In this document: in pieces, positions 25,613 through 35,100 of the stretch
How positions within the stretch are numbered: the stretch's first letter is position 1
Layout: every line of letters begins with the position of its first letter
Assembly: GCF_016863655.1 (NCBI RefSeq)
Contig: NZ_BOPH01000097.1
Span: 1 to 64,000 of the forward strand
DNA from: Virgisporangium ochraceum
Lineage (GTDB): Bacteria > Actinomycetota > Actinomycetes > Mycobacteriales > Micromonosporaceae
Reading direction: 5' to 3'
DNA length: 64,000 bases
Translations under genes and position numbers: made by a program
The notes under the pieces: generated by a model
The model's input: the letters and a program-made list of their open reading frames with translations, nothing else
Databases searched by the model: none
What the model was told of the DNA's origin: nothing

Positions 25613-26917
25613 ATGGCGCTGACCATCGGCATCGTCGGCCTCGGCTACGTCGGCCTGACCCTCACCGCGGCGCTCGCCCGCGCCGGACACACCGTGCACG
25701 GCGTCGACAGCCAACCGGCCGTGCTCGACACCCTCGCGCGGGGCCGGCCGCACATCTTCGAGCCCGGCGTCGGTGAGGTGTTCGCCGAGCTGGTCGGCCG
25801 CCGCATCTTCGTGGGCCCGGCGCTGCCCACCGTCCCGCTCGACGCCGTCGTCATCAGCGTGTCGACGCCGATCGATCCCGTCAGCCGCCGGCCGGAGCTG
25901 GGCAACCTCGCCGCCGCGGCCCGTGACATCGCGCGGTGCTGCCCGGAGGGAACGCCGGTCGTCGTGCGCAGCACCGTACCGGTCGGCACCACACGCAGGG
26001 TCGTCCTGCCTGTATTGCAAGAGCGATGGGACCGCGTGCGCCTGGCCATGGCACCCGAGCGCACCATCCAGGGCCAGGCGCTGCGCGAGCTCGTGGAGCT
26101 GCCGCAGGTCGTCGGCGGCATCGACGCGGAGAGCACGGCCGTGGTGGCGCGCGTGTTCGGGGAGCTGGCCCGCCGGGTCGTGCCGGTCTCCAATCCCGAG
26201 GCGGCCGAACTGGTGAAGCTCGCGAACAACTGCCACACCGACCTGATCTACGCCTACGGCAACGAGATCGCGCTCATCGCCGACCAGCACGGCCTCGACC
26301 CGCTGGAGGTCATCCGCGCGGCCAACCTCGACTATCCCCGCCCCGATCTCGCGAAGCCCGGCTTCGTCGGCGGCGGCTGCCTGTCCAAGGACCCGTTCCT
26401 CATGCTCGACAGCGCGCCGGACAACCCGCCGTTCCTCGTGGGACGCGCGCGCGAGCTGAACGAGTACCTGCCGGTGCACGTCGCCGAGACGGTCGTGCGC
26501 CTGCTGCGGCAGGGCGGCGGGACCCGGCTGTCGGTGCTCGGCTGGGCGTACAAGGGCTGGCCACCCACCGACGACATGCGTGGCTCGCCGGTCACACCGA
26601 TGATGCCGGTGTTCGCCGCCGCCGGCATCACCGTGCGGGGCCACGACCCCATGGTGACCGACGAGGTGATCCGCCGGCACGGCGGCGAACCGGTCGACCT
26701 CGCGAAGGCGTTCCGGGACGCCGACGGCGTCCTGCTGCTCAACGACCACCCGAACTACCGCGCGATGAACGTCGCCGACCTCGTCGGTGACTGCTCTGTC
26801 GACGCAAGACCGCTGTTCGTCTACGACTCCTGGCGGATCCTCGACGAGGCGGCCGTGACAGCGGCCGGCGTGCGGTACGTCGGCCTCGGCTACCGACCGG
26901 ACGGAGAACCACGGTGA
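25613..26917 (+). CDS. Nucleotide-sugar dehydrogenase (UDP-HexNAc dehydrogenase type)
   Basis: A 434-residue UDP-glucose/UDP-HexNAc dehydrogenase. N-terminal Rossmann motif IVGLGYVGLTLTAALARAGH; the central region has ELVKLANNCHTDLIYAYGNEIALI and the catalytic Cys256 in GGGCLSKD; the C-terminal domain has GWAYKGWPPTDDMRGSP. The KLANN and GGGCLSKD patterns resemble WecC/WbpA-type enzymes that make HexNAc uronic acids rather than UDP-glucose dehydrogenases (inference). This suggests that the polymer contains uronates. GGAAGGAG upstream of ATG 25613, 19 bp after the GH114 stop. Confidence 0.9.
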   Translation: MALTIGIVGLGYVGLTLTAALARAGHTVHGVDSQPAVLDTLARGRPHIFEPGVGEVFAELVGRRIFVGPALPTVPLDAVVISVSTPIDPVSRRPELGNLAAAARDIARCCPEGTPVVVRSTVPVGTTRRVVLPVLQERWDRVRLAMAPERTIQGQALRELVELPQVVGGIDAESTAVVARVFGELARRVVPVSNPEAAELVKLANNCHTDLIYAYGNEIALIADQHGLDPLEVIRAANLDYPRPDLAKPGFVGGGCLSKDPFLMLDSAPDNPPFLVGRARELNEYLPVHVAETVVRLLRQGGGTRLSVLGWAYKGWPPTDDMRGSPVTPMMPVFAAAGITVRGHDPMVTDEVIRRHGGEPVDLAKAFRDADGVLLLNDHPNYRAMNVADLVGDCSVDARPLFVYDSWRILDEAAVTAAGVRYVGLGYRPDGEPR

Positions 26918-28587
26918 AGGCACTCATCCTCGGCGGCGGCGGGTTCATCGGCCTGCACCTGGCCCGCCGGCTCGTCGGCGACGGGCACGACGTGACGATC
27001 GTCGACGACTTCTCCCGTGGCAAGCGCGACCGCGACCTGGCCAAGGTCCGCCGCCATCCGCAGGTCACGGTCGTGTCCGGTGACCTGACCACCGCCGAGA
27101 CGTGGGCCGGCCTGCCGCGCGGGTTCGACCGCGTCTTCCACCTCGCGGCGGTCGTGGGGGTGCGCAACGTCGAACAGGACCCGCTGCGCACCATGCGGGT
27201 CAACAGCCTCACGACCCTGCACCTCGTCGACTGGGTGACGTCCGACGACACTGTCTTCTTCGCCTCGACCAGCGAGGTGTACGCGGGCAGCGTCGAGGCC
27301 GGGCTGGCACCGGTCCCGACGGCGGAGGACGCGCAGCTCCTCGTCCCCGACCCCGGTGCGCCGCGGTCGGCGTACGGGGTGAGCAAGCTGTTCGGCGAGG
27401 CCGCGCTGCTGCACGCGGCCCGGGCCAAGGGTTTCGCGGTCGTCATCGGCCGCTACCACAACGTGTACGGGCCGCGGATGGGCACCGACCACGTCATCCC
27501 GGAGATGCTGCTGCGCGGCATGCGCGGCGAGGACCCGTTCCGGGTGCCGGGCGCCGACCAGACCCGGGCGTTCTGCTACGTCGACGACGCCGTCGAGGCG
27601 ACCGTGCGGCTCGTCGCCACGCCCGCCGCGTTCGGCCGGGTGGTGCACATCGGCGACGACACGTCCGAGATCGCCATCCGGGACCTGGCCCACGTGGTCC
27701 TGTCGGCGTGCGGACGGACGGCGCAGCTGCGTCCCGAGGCGCCCGCCGCGCACTCGGTCACCCGCCGGTGCCCCGACATCGGCCTGCTGCGCAAGCTCGT
27801 CGACTTCGAGCCGGCGGTGTCCCTTGTGGACGGTGTGCGGCGGACCTACGCGTGGTACCGCGAGTTCGCCGAGTCCGGGTCCGGCCCGGCGGCGGGCACG
27901 AGCCGGCTGCCGATCGCGTTCTACTACGGCGCCGGCAACCTCGACCGGCTCGCCGCCTACCGCCGGGTGGTCCTGCAGCCGGACTACTACACGCCCGAGG
28001 AGCTGGCGTACCTGCGCGACCGCGGCGTGCATCCGCTGGCGTACCTGTCCCTGTCGGAGGATCAGGGTCCGCCGGCACCGTGGCAGCGGCCCGACCGCAA
28101 CCCCGACTGGGGCGGCGCGATGGTCCACGTCGACCACCCCGGCTGGGTGGCCCATGTGACGCGGCAGGCCCGCACCGCGCTCGACGCCGGCTTCTCCGGT
28201 CTGTTCCTCGACACCCTCAACGTCGAGCTGACCCACCCCGAGGACGTGCCGCACCTGACCGCGCTCGTCGCCGCCCTGCGCGACGAGGCCGACACCGCCT
28301 ACATCCTCGCCAACCGCGGCTTCGGGATGCTGCCGCAGCTCGCCGAGCTCGTCGACGGGATCCTGTTCGAGTCGTTCTCGGTTCGCTGGACCGAGGACGG
28401 GTACGCGCCGTGGCCGCCCGACGTGCTGGAGCACCACGCCCAGATCGCCGAGCGCCTGCTGGAGTTCGACCTGGACCTGTACTCCCTCGACTACGCCGAC
28501 GGCGGGCTGGTCGAGTTCGCCGTGCGCCGGGCCCGCCAGTTCGGGCTGCACAGCTTCATCAGCGACCGCGCGCTGTCGCGCCTGTAG
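26914..28587 (+). CDS. Fusion: NDP-sugar epimerase + GH114-like glycosidase domain
   Basis: A 557-residue two-domain protein. Residues 1 to about 325 form an extended SDR epimerase/dehydratase (LILGGGGFIGLHLARRL, STSEVYAGS, catalytic Y154-GVS-K158, GRYHNVYGP). Residues about 330-557 form a TIM-barrel domain like GH114: FYYGAGN, LAYLSLSED, GFSGLFLDT (D433) and GILFESFS (E486), parallel to D157 and E231 in the separate GH114 gene. There is no signal peptide, so the hydrolase-like domain is apparently cytosolic. Its role could be quality control, chain-length limitation or a non-catalytic sugar-binding function. Starts with GTG overlapping the dehydrogenase stop; ends 28 bp inside the converging phosphatase gene. 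Confidence 0.83.
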   Translation: MKALILGGGGFIGLHLARRLVGDGHDVTIVDDFSRGKRDRDLAKVRRHPQVTVVSGDLTTAETWAGLPRGFDRVFHLAAVVGVRNVEQDPLRTMRVNSLTTLHLVDWVTSDDTVFFASTSEVYAGSVEAGLAPVPTAEDAQLLVPDPGAPRSAYGVSKLFGEAALLHAARAKGFAVVIGRYHNVYGPRMGTDHVIPEMLLRGMRGEDPFRVPGADQTRAFCYVDDAVEATVRLVATPAAFGRVVHIGDDTSEIAIRDLAHVVLSACGRTAQLRPEAPAAHSVTRRCPDIGLLRKLVDFEPAVSLVDGVRRTYAWYREFAESGSGPAAGTSRLPIAFYYGAGNLDRLAAYRRVVLQPDYYTPEELAYLRDRGVHPLAYLSLSEDQGPPAPWQRPDRNPDWGGAMVHVDHPGWVAHVTRQARTALDAGFSGLFLDTLNVELTHPEDVPHLTALVAALRDEADTAYILANRGFGMLPQLAELVDGILFESFSVRWTEDGYAPWPPDVLEHHAQIAERLLEFDLDLYSLDYADGGLVEFAVRRARQFGLHSFISDRALSRL

Positions 28588-29371
28588 TCCGGTGGAGCAC
28601 GACGGCGCTGGCGTCGTCGTGCACCTTGAACCGTGGCCAGACCCGGCCGTGCGGGTCGCGGGCCTCGACCTCACGGGTCGCCGCGATCAGCTCGGCCGGG
28701 CCCCGCGTCACGGCCAGGTCGACCAGCTCGCGCCAGCTGAGCGCGCCGAGAGACGTCGCGAGCGCGGCGGCGCCGTCGGACAGCAGCACGACCGACGTGG
28801 CGTCCGCGACGACGCCGGTGAGCGCCTGCGTCGCGGCCGACGGGTCGCTCTGCGCCACCCAGTACCCGCCCGGCCGGTTGCGCAGCCGCTGCCGTTCGCG
28901 GATCACCGCGGCGAAGCCGTCCGTGTCGTGCGGCGCCGCGCCGTCCACCCGGTCGGGCATGCTGGCGTCGGTGAGCACCGCCGGCTCCGTACCCGCGTCG
29001 ACGACCACGTACGCGTCGGACAGCACGAGGTACTCGACCGCCGCGTCCCGCCACCGGGCCACCGCCGCCGTCGCACCCGGTGACCCGGCGTGGGTGAGGT
29101 CGCAGCCCGGACCGTGGCTGTCGCGGACGAGCGCGATCGCCCCGCCGAGCGCCTCGGTCAGCGACCCGTCCGGACGGGCGGCCAGCCGCATGAGCTGCCC
29201 GCCGAGCTCCCGGACGTACCAGGGGGTGCCGTGCTCGCAGCCGGTGCCGTCCGCCTCGGTCAACCCGTCGAGCACCACCGCCACCCCCCACGCCGACGCC
29301 CCGGCCCAGTCCTCGTTCGGCGTCGCCGCGCTTCCCGGTGTACTGGCGAGTGCGATCCGCATGGGTCCCAT
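28559..29371 (-). CDS. PP2C-like serine/threonine phosphatase domain protein
   Basis: A 270-residue soluble protein with the outline of a PPM/PP2C phosphatase: NEDWAGAS and VAVVLDGLTE near the N-terminus, the central YLVLSDAYVVV, VVLLSDGAAAL and the C-terminal HDDASAVVLH with the expected DD. Metal-binding Asp residues are present in these segments. Actinobacterial proteins of this type are annotated as integrase or PP2C family without a known target. ATG 29371 or ATG 29362 may be used; neither has a strong ribosome binding site. It converges on and overlaps the epimerase-GH114 gene by 29 bp. Confidence 0.72.
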   Translation of the reverse strand: MGPMRIALASTPGSAATPNEDWAGASAWGVAVVLDGLTEADGTGCEHGTPWYVRELGGQLMRLAARPDGSLTEALGGAIALVRDSHGPGCDLTHAGSPGATAAVARWRDAAVEYLVLSDAYVVVDAGTEPAVLTDASMPDRVDGAAPHDTDGFAAVIRERQRLRNRPGGYWVAQSDPSAATQALTGVVADATSVVLLSDGAAALATSLGALSWRELVDLAVTRGPAELIAATREVEARDPHGRVWPRFKVHDDASAVVLHRTTGATARGR

Positions 29372-29400
29372 TGTCGCGTCCCGGCCGGCGATGGCGCCGT

Positions 29401-30594
29401 TCATCCCGCGGGTGTACGGGACCGGTGGGCGGCGGGCAGCAGAAGCTGGCCGACCGTGCCCAGGGTGGCGACGACGACCGTGGCGACGGTCGGGAGCAGG
29501 TATCCGCCGGACGCGCCGATGAGCAGGCCGGCCAGCGGCGCGCCCAGCAACGCGCCGACGCTCGCGCTGGTGAACATCACGCCGGTGACCGTGCCGAGGC
29601 TGGCCACGCCGTAGTAGTGGCCGAGCATCGCCGGCATGAGCGCGATGTTGCCGCCGTAACCCGCCCCGAAGACCAGAGCGAACACCAGAAGCACCGCATA
29701 TGACCGCGAAGGAAGCCAGATCAGGAACGACGCCCAGATCGTCACCACCGTCGCTTTGTAGGCGACCACCACCCCGACCCGACCGGCGACGAGACCGAAC
29801 AGGATCCGGGCCGCGGTGCTCGCGAACCCGATGACGCTGATGAGCGCCGCGGCGCGGATGGCGCTGGCGCCGCCCTGCTCGGCCATCGGGGCGACGAACA
29901 CGAACGGCACGTACAGCACCAGTCCCATTGCGAACCCGGAGACGTACAGCATGCGGAACATGGGGTCACCGGTGAGGCGACGCGGCGTCCAGGTCGCCTC
30001 GACGTGCCCACCACGCGTCGCGACGGGCACCGTCGCCGCGCACACCAGCAGCACCATCACCGCGGCCACACCCAGCCACACCTCGGTGCGACGCCAGCCG
30101 ATCGCGTCCACGAGCGCGGCCGTGAAGATGGGCCCGAGCACGGTGCCGGCGCCGATGCCCGTCACCGCGATCCCGATCGCCTGCACCCGGTGCCGCACGA
30201 ACCAGGCGCCGACGTTCGCGACGGAGGGCACGTAGACACAGCTGACGCCGACGCCCACCACCAGGTAACCGACCACCGCCGTCGCGACGTGCCGGGCGGC
30301 CGCGGTCAGCACGAGCCCGGCCGCGAGTACCGAGCCACCGACGGCGAACATGGGCCGCGGGCCGTACCTGTCGGCGAGCCGGCCGGTCACGCCGCTGAGG
30401 GCCAGGAACGTGAACGGGAACACCGAGAACACCCAGCCGGCCTGGGCCGCGCTGATCCCGAGGGACGCGCGCATCGGCGCCACCACGCTGCCGAAGTTGT
30501 ACGAGAACCCGAACGCCACCCCGAGCGCGACGAACGTGATGCCCACGGCCCGCCACCCCGCCGGGGAGTCGGGCACGGTGGGCGTCGCGGTCAC
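29401..30594 (-). CDS. MFS transporter (OFA/monocarboxylate-like)
   Basis: A 397-residue, 12-span major facilitator transporter with the MFS loop motif GRLADRYGPRPMF between spans 2 and 3. The opening GVAFGFSYNFGSVVAPM resembles oxalate/formate and monocarboxylate transporters. Substrate unknown. It starts with GTG at 30594, is followed 29 bp later by the phosphatase gene on the same strand, and is divergent from the lipase gene. Confidence 0.88.
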   Translation of the reverse strand: MTATPTVPDSPAGWRAVGITFVALGVAFGFSYNFGSVVAPMRASLGISAAQAGWVFSVFPFTFLALSGVTGRLADRYGPRPMFAVGGSVLAAGLVLTAAARHVATAVVGYLVVGVGVSCVYVPSVANVGAWFVRHRVQAIGIAVTGIGAGTVLGPIFTAALVDAIGWRRTEVWLGVAAVMVLLVCAATVPVATRGGHVEATWTPRRLTGDPMFRMLYVSGFAMGLVLYVPFVFVAPMAEQGGASAIRAAALISVIGFASTAARILFGLVAGRVGVVVAYKATVVTIWASFLIWLPSRSYAVLLVFALVFGAGYGGNIALMPAMLGHYYGVASLGTVTGVMFTSASVGALLGAPLAGLLIGASGGYLLPTVATVVVATLGTVGQLLLPAAHRSRTPAG

Positions 30595-30766
30595 GGTTGG
30601 ACGCTACACAGGGGACACCCGCACCGTCTCCGACGCAGGGATCCGCCGGTGTGAGACGGCGTGCTCACATCACGCGCCGTGGGGCGCGGACCGGTGGTTC
30701 TGCCGATGCCCGCCCCCGCCGCGGTCCGCGACCCTGACAGACCACCCCACCCCCCGGGAGGTCATC

Positions 30767-32089
30767 GTGGTTGCTCTTCTCCGCCGGACGGCGGCGGTCG
30801 TTCCGGCCCTGCTGGCGGTCGTCCTGGCCGCCGTCGTGGTGACGGTGTTCGACGTGGGTCGGCCGGCTTCCGCGGCGGTACCGCGTCCCATCGTGTTCGT
30901 GCACGGTGCGGCGGGATCGGCCGCGCAGTTCCAGACGCAGGCGAAGCGGTTCGCCAGCAACGGGTACGCGGCCGCGGTCATCGACGGCATCGACTACGAC
31001 TTCAGCTTCGGCGCCGAGTCGAGCTCCGCCGTGCTCGCCCGGCTCGACCGGAAGATCACGGCGCTGCTGCAGCAGACCGGCGCCGACAAGGTCGACCTGG
31101 TCGCGCACTCCCTCGGTACCTTCCTCAGCCACAGCTACCTCGACACCCCGTCGCGGGCGGCGCGCGTGGCGCACTACGTGAACCTCGACGGCGCGACCGC
31201 ACTGCGCCAGCCCGGTGGCGTGCCGACGTTGGCGATCTGGGGCGAGGGCTCGGTGCTGCGGCGCATCGGCGGCGCCGAGAACGTGTACCAGCGCGACCAG
31301 TCGCACACCCAGACCGTCACGTCAGCGCAGTCCTTCTCCCGGATGTACCGGTTCTTCACGGGATCGGCACCGCAGACCACGGCCGTGGTGGCGCAGACCG
31401 GCCCGGTGCAGGTGTCGGGCCAGGCGGTGCTGTTCCCCTCCAACGTCGGCGCCGCCGGCATGGGGCTGACCGTCTACGAGGTCTCGGCCACGACGGGCCG
31501 GCGCACCGGTGGACCGGTCGCGTCGTTCACGATCGGCGCCGACGGGTCGTTCGGGCCGTTCACCGCGAGCCCGTCCGCCCGGTACGAGTTCGCGCTCGCG
31601 CAGGGCTCGGGGCAGGTGCAGCACCACTATCTGGCGCCGCTGCAGCGCACCGACCGGCTGGTGCGACTGCTGACCAACCGTCCCGGCGAGGGCATCGGCG
31701 CCCGCGTACCCGTCGGCCCGGCGCACAGCGCGCTGTCGATCACGCGGTACAAGGAGTGGTGGGGCGACCAGGGCTCGTCCGGCGACACGCTGAGCGTCAA
31801 CGGCACCAACATCGTCAACGCGGTCACCGCGCCACGCGACAAGCGGGCGATCGGCGTCTTCGCCCACGACCAGAACTCCGACCGGCGCACCGACCTGACC
31901 ACGTCGATCCCCGACTTCGACGAGACCTTCATCACCGCCGCGGACATCTACGTCCCGGCGGCCGCCGGCGGCAGCGGCACCGTGACGGTCAGCGTCCGGT
32001 CGCGGGCGTCGGGCGGCGTCCACGAGTTCGTCGTGCCGAACTGGCCGTCGGACACCGACCGCATCTCGCTCACCGTCCCGGACCTGTGA
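30767..32089 (+). CDS. Secreted lipase (alpha/beta hydrolase with C-terminal beta domain)
   Basis: A 440-residue exported lipase. A Sec signal peptide (VVALLRRTAAVVPALLAVVL..., cut near ASA) is followed by an alpha/beta hydrolase: oxyanion region VFVHGAAGSAAQF, nucleophile elbow VAHSLGT, then a catalytic His after YQRDQSHTQ. The C-terminal half (about 200-440) is beta-rich, as in AF1763-type lipases where it supports substrate binding. GTG 30767 has GGGAGG 6 nt upstream. A hairpin follows the stop. Confidence 0.88.
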   Translation: MVALLRRTAAVVPALLAVVLAAVVVTVFDVGRPASAAVPRPIVFVHGAAGSAAQFQTQAKRFASNGYAAAVIDGIDYDFSFGAESSSAVLARLDRKITALLQQTGADKVDLVAHSLGTFLSHSYLDTPSRAARVAHYVNLDGATALRQPGGVPTLAIWGEGSVLRRIGGAENVYQRDQSHTQTVTSAQSFSRMYRFFTGSAPQTTAVVAQTGPVQVSGQAVLFPSNVGAAGMGLTVYEVSATTGRRTGGPVASFTIGADGSFGPFTASPSARYEFALAQGSGQVQHHYLAPLQRTDRLVRLLTNRPGEGIGARVPVGPAHSALSITRYKEWWGDQGSSGDTLSVNGTNIVNAVTAPRDKRAIGVFAHDQNSDRRTDLTTSIPDFDETFITAADIYVPAAAGGSGTVTVSVRSRASGGVHEFVVPNWPSDTDRISLTVPDL

Positions 32090-32096
32090 GCCCGCG

Positions 32097-32120
32097 GGTA
32101 CGGATCTGAGTATCCGTACC
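32097..32120 (+). terminator. Hairpin after the lipase gene
   Basis: GGTACGGAT pairs perfectly with ATCCGTACC around a 6-nt CTGAGT loop, 8 bp after the lipase stop. It ends one base before a possible ATG (32122) of the next gene, which argues that the next gene starts further downstream. Confidence 0.6.
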
Positions 32121-32157
32121 GATGTCCGCCGGCACCGCACCGTCGATGCTGTACGCC

Positions 32158-35100
32158 ATGGTGGAGGGGTTTCCCGGTGACGGCTCGACGGCGTACGCGT
32201 GCCCGCGGTGCGGTGCCACGGCCGACGCGGTCCGGGGGTGCGGCACCTGTGGTGGTCCGCCCGAGCCGGAGGGCAGGGAACTGGCCGACCTGGCGGTCCA
32301 GATCCGGAACCTGACCGCGGCGGCGGAGGCGGCCCGCCGCCACCACCTGCAGCTGATGGAGCAGGTGCGGCTCGCGTGGACGCGCTACCACGTGCTGGTG
32401 GGCGCGGTCCGATCCCGCGGCGTCCGGGCTCCGGGCGGCGGCGCGGCGTCGTCGGCCGGTGGCGCGGCGCCGGTCGGTGCGGCACCGCCGGTCGGTGCGG
32501 AGCCCTGGCCGGGACGGCATGAGGTCGGACCGGCGCCGGAGGCGTCGCCGCGGACGGTGCAGAACCTGCTCTTCATCCTCGGCGGCCTGCTCCTGGGCAG
32601 CGCGGCCGTCGTCTTCACGGCGGTGGCCTGGGCCAGTTTCGGCGTGGGTGGGCGGGCGGCGATCCTGGCGGCCGTCACCGTTCTGACGATGCTCGTGCCC
32701 CCGCTGGTCCTGCGCCGGCGCCTGACCGCGACGGCCGAGACGTTCGCCGCACTCGGGCTCCTGCTCGTGGTCCTCGACGGCTACGCCGCGCACCGCGTGA
32801 ACCTGTTCGGGCTGGCGGACGCCGTCGACCCCACCACGTACGCGGGGCTGGTCGCCGCCGTCACGGTGGTCGTCGCGGCCGGATACGCGGCGGTGACCGG
32901 GCTCGCCGGTCCGCGGTTCGTGGCGCTGGTGGTCGCTCAGCCGGTGGTTCCGTTGCTGGTGGCCGCGTACGGGCTGGGTCCCGCGGCGTGGGCGGCGGTG
33001 TTCGCGGCGGTGGCGGGCCCCGACGTGATGGCCGCGAGCGTCGGCGTGCGTGGCCGCGGCGAGCCCGGGCGATCGGACACAGCGGCCGAAGCGCCGCCGG
33101 CCGATGCCGCGCCGGCCGCCGGGGACGGCGTCGCTCTGGCGTGGCGGGTTCTCGCGTGGGTGCTCGCCGCCGTCGCGGGGGCCGTGGCAGCCGGGTCGAC
33201 GCTGCTCGCACTCGCCGTCGCCGGCTCGGTGCCGGAGGCGCTGTGGGCCGCGGGCGCCGCGACCGTCGTCGCCGGTGTGCTCATGCTCGCGGCCACCCGG
33301 GTCCCGGCGTCCGCCGTGGCGGCCCTGCTGGCGTCGCTCGCGGTGGTCGGGTGGGCCGGTGCCGCGGTGTGGGCGGCGGCGGTCGCCTGGCCGGACCACG
33401 CCCTCGTGGCCGCGGCGGTGGTGACGCTCACGGTCGCCGCCGCCACGGCCAACCCCCTCGTCGCCCGGCGACGGGGCTGGACCGGCACCGGGCCCGCGGC
33501 GGGGGCACTCGTCGTGACCGGGTGGGTCGGTCTCGTGGTCGCCGGGCTCGTCGTCCACGCCGCGGGGTCCACGGCCGTGCGCGGGTTCCCCGCCTGGCAC
33601 GCCTCCCTCCGGACCTCGACCGTCCTCGACTGGCAGCTTCCGGCCGCGGTCGTGATGGTCGCCGCCGCGGCGGCGGTCCTCGTCCACCGGTACGCGGCGG
33701 CCGGGCGACCCGCGGTCGTCGGCGTCGGGGCGGCCGTCCTCGTGGCGTTGGCCGCGCCGGCCGTGTTCCCGGTGCCGTGGTGGACCCCGGCCCTCGTCGA
33801 CTGCGCGCTCACCGCGGCGTTCGCGGTCGTCGTCGCCCGGGCGTCGGGGACGCGGGCGGCGGCGGTGTTCGGCGTGGGCGCTGGTGTCCTGGTGGCGCAC
33901 GCGGTCCCGGCCGGACTCGGGCGCCCGGGTGGCACCGCGGCGGTGACGGGCCTGGTGGTGGTCGGCGGCGCGGTCGTCGCGGTGCTGGCGCGGGTGCCGG
34001 TGGTGCGCACCGTCGCGGTGACGCTCGTCGTCCTGGCGGTGCCGGCGTGTGCCGCGGCGGTCGGGGAGGTCGTCGCCGGGCCCGTGCGGATCGCGCATAC
34101 CCCGGTCGCGTTGGGGTGTGCCGTGGTGGGCCTGCTCGCGGGTGCGGGCTGGCTGGTGGTGCCCCGGGTGGCGGGTTCGGCGTCCGCGTTCGCCGCCGCC
34201 CGGGCGTCGGTGGCGGCCGGGCTCGGGGTGACGGCCGCCGCGGTCGCCGTCGCGGACGTGCCGTTCGGCGTGGTGGCGGCGTTGGCCGTGCTGTGCACGG
34301 TCGTGGTGGCCGGCGCGGTCGCAGGCGTGGCTGACCAGCGGCCGGCCGCCGGCGCGGTGGGGACCGGGGCCCGGCGGTTGCTCGTCGGGGCGGTGCCGGT
34401 CGGGGTGGTGGCGGCCGTTGCGGTGACCCCCACAGCGGCGCTCGTGTGGGCGGCGCCCTACCTGTGGCTCGCGGCGGTGTGGGAGGGCACCGTCACCGAC
34501 AGCGGGTTGGCTCCCGGGCAGCCCGACCTCATGTTCGACACCGGTGTGGCGTTCGACGCGGGACCGGCGGCGGTCGCGCTCGGCATTCTCACCCTCGCGG
34601 CCGGCCTGCTCGGATGGGGGTACGCGGCCGGCCGGGCGACGCCGACCCACCCCGATGTGCGTCCACTATGGACCGTGGTGACGGCGGCCCTGCCGCCGGC
34701 CACACTCACCGCGCTCGCGACGGCGACCGCGCTCGACGCTCCCTGGCCGACCGTTCCCGCCATCAGCCTCGCGGCCGGCCTCGGAACGTTGCTGTTGCTC
34801 GCGTTGGTGCCGCGGGCCCGCCAGCCGCGGCTGCCGTTCGCCGGGGTGATGGCCGTGTGCAGCGTCGGCGCCGGCCTCGCCGGGTCGCTCGCCGCGCGGG
34901 CGACGACCCTCGCGGCGCTGGGCGCGGTGGTCGTGGTCGCCGCCGTGTGCGGCGCCGCCGGGCGGACCCACGCGGCACGTGTCGCCGGGTGGCTGACCGC
35001 GGCGGCGGGCGGGACGGCCTTCGCCTACGCCTCCGGCGCGGCCGTCGACCTCCCGACCCACCTGACCGCGTACCGGGTGCTGCTCGCCGCGGCGGTGGCG

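Noticed and set aside
17817-28587. Classical PelABCDEFG operon
   Set aside because: No PelA fusion, outer-membrane PelB/C, or PelD/PelE was found. Only PelF is clearly shared; the deacetylase is CE18-like.
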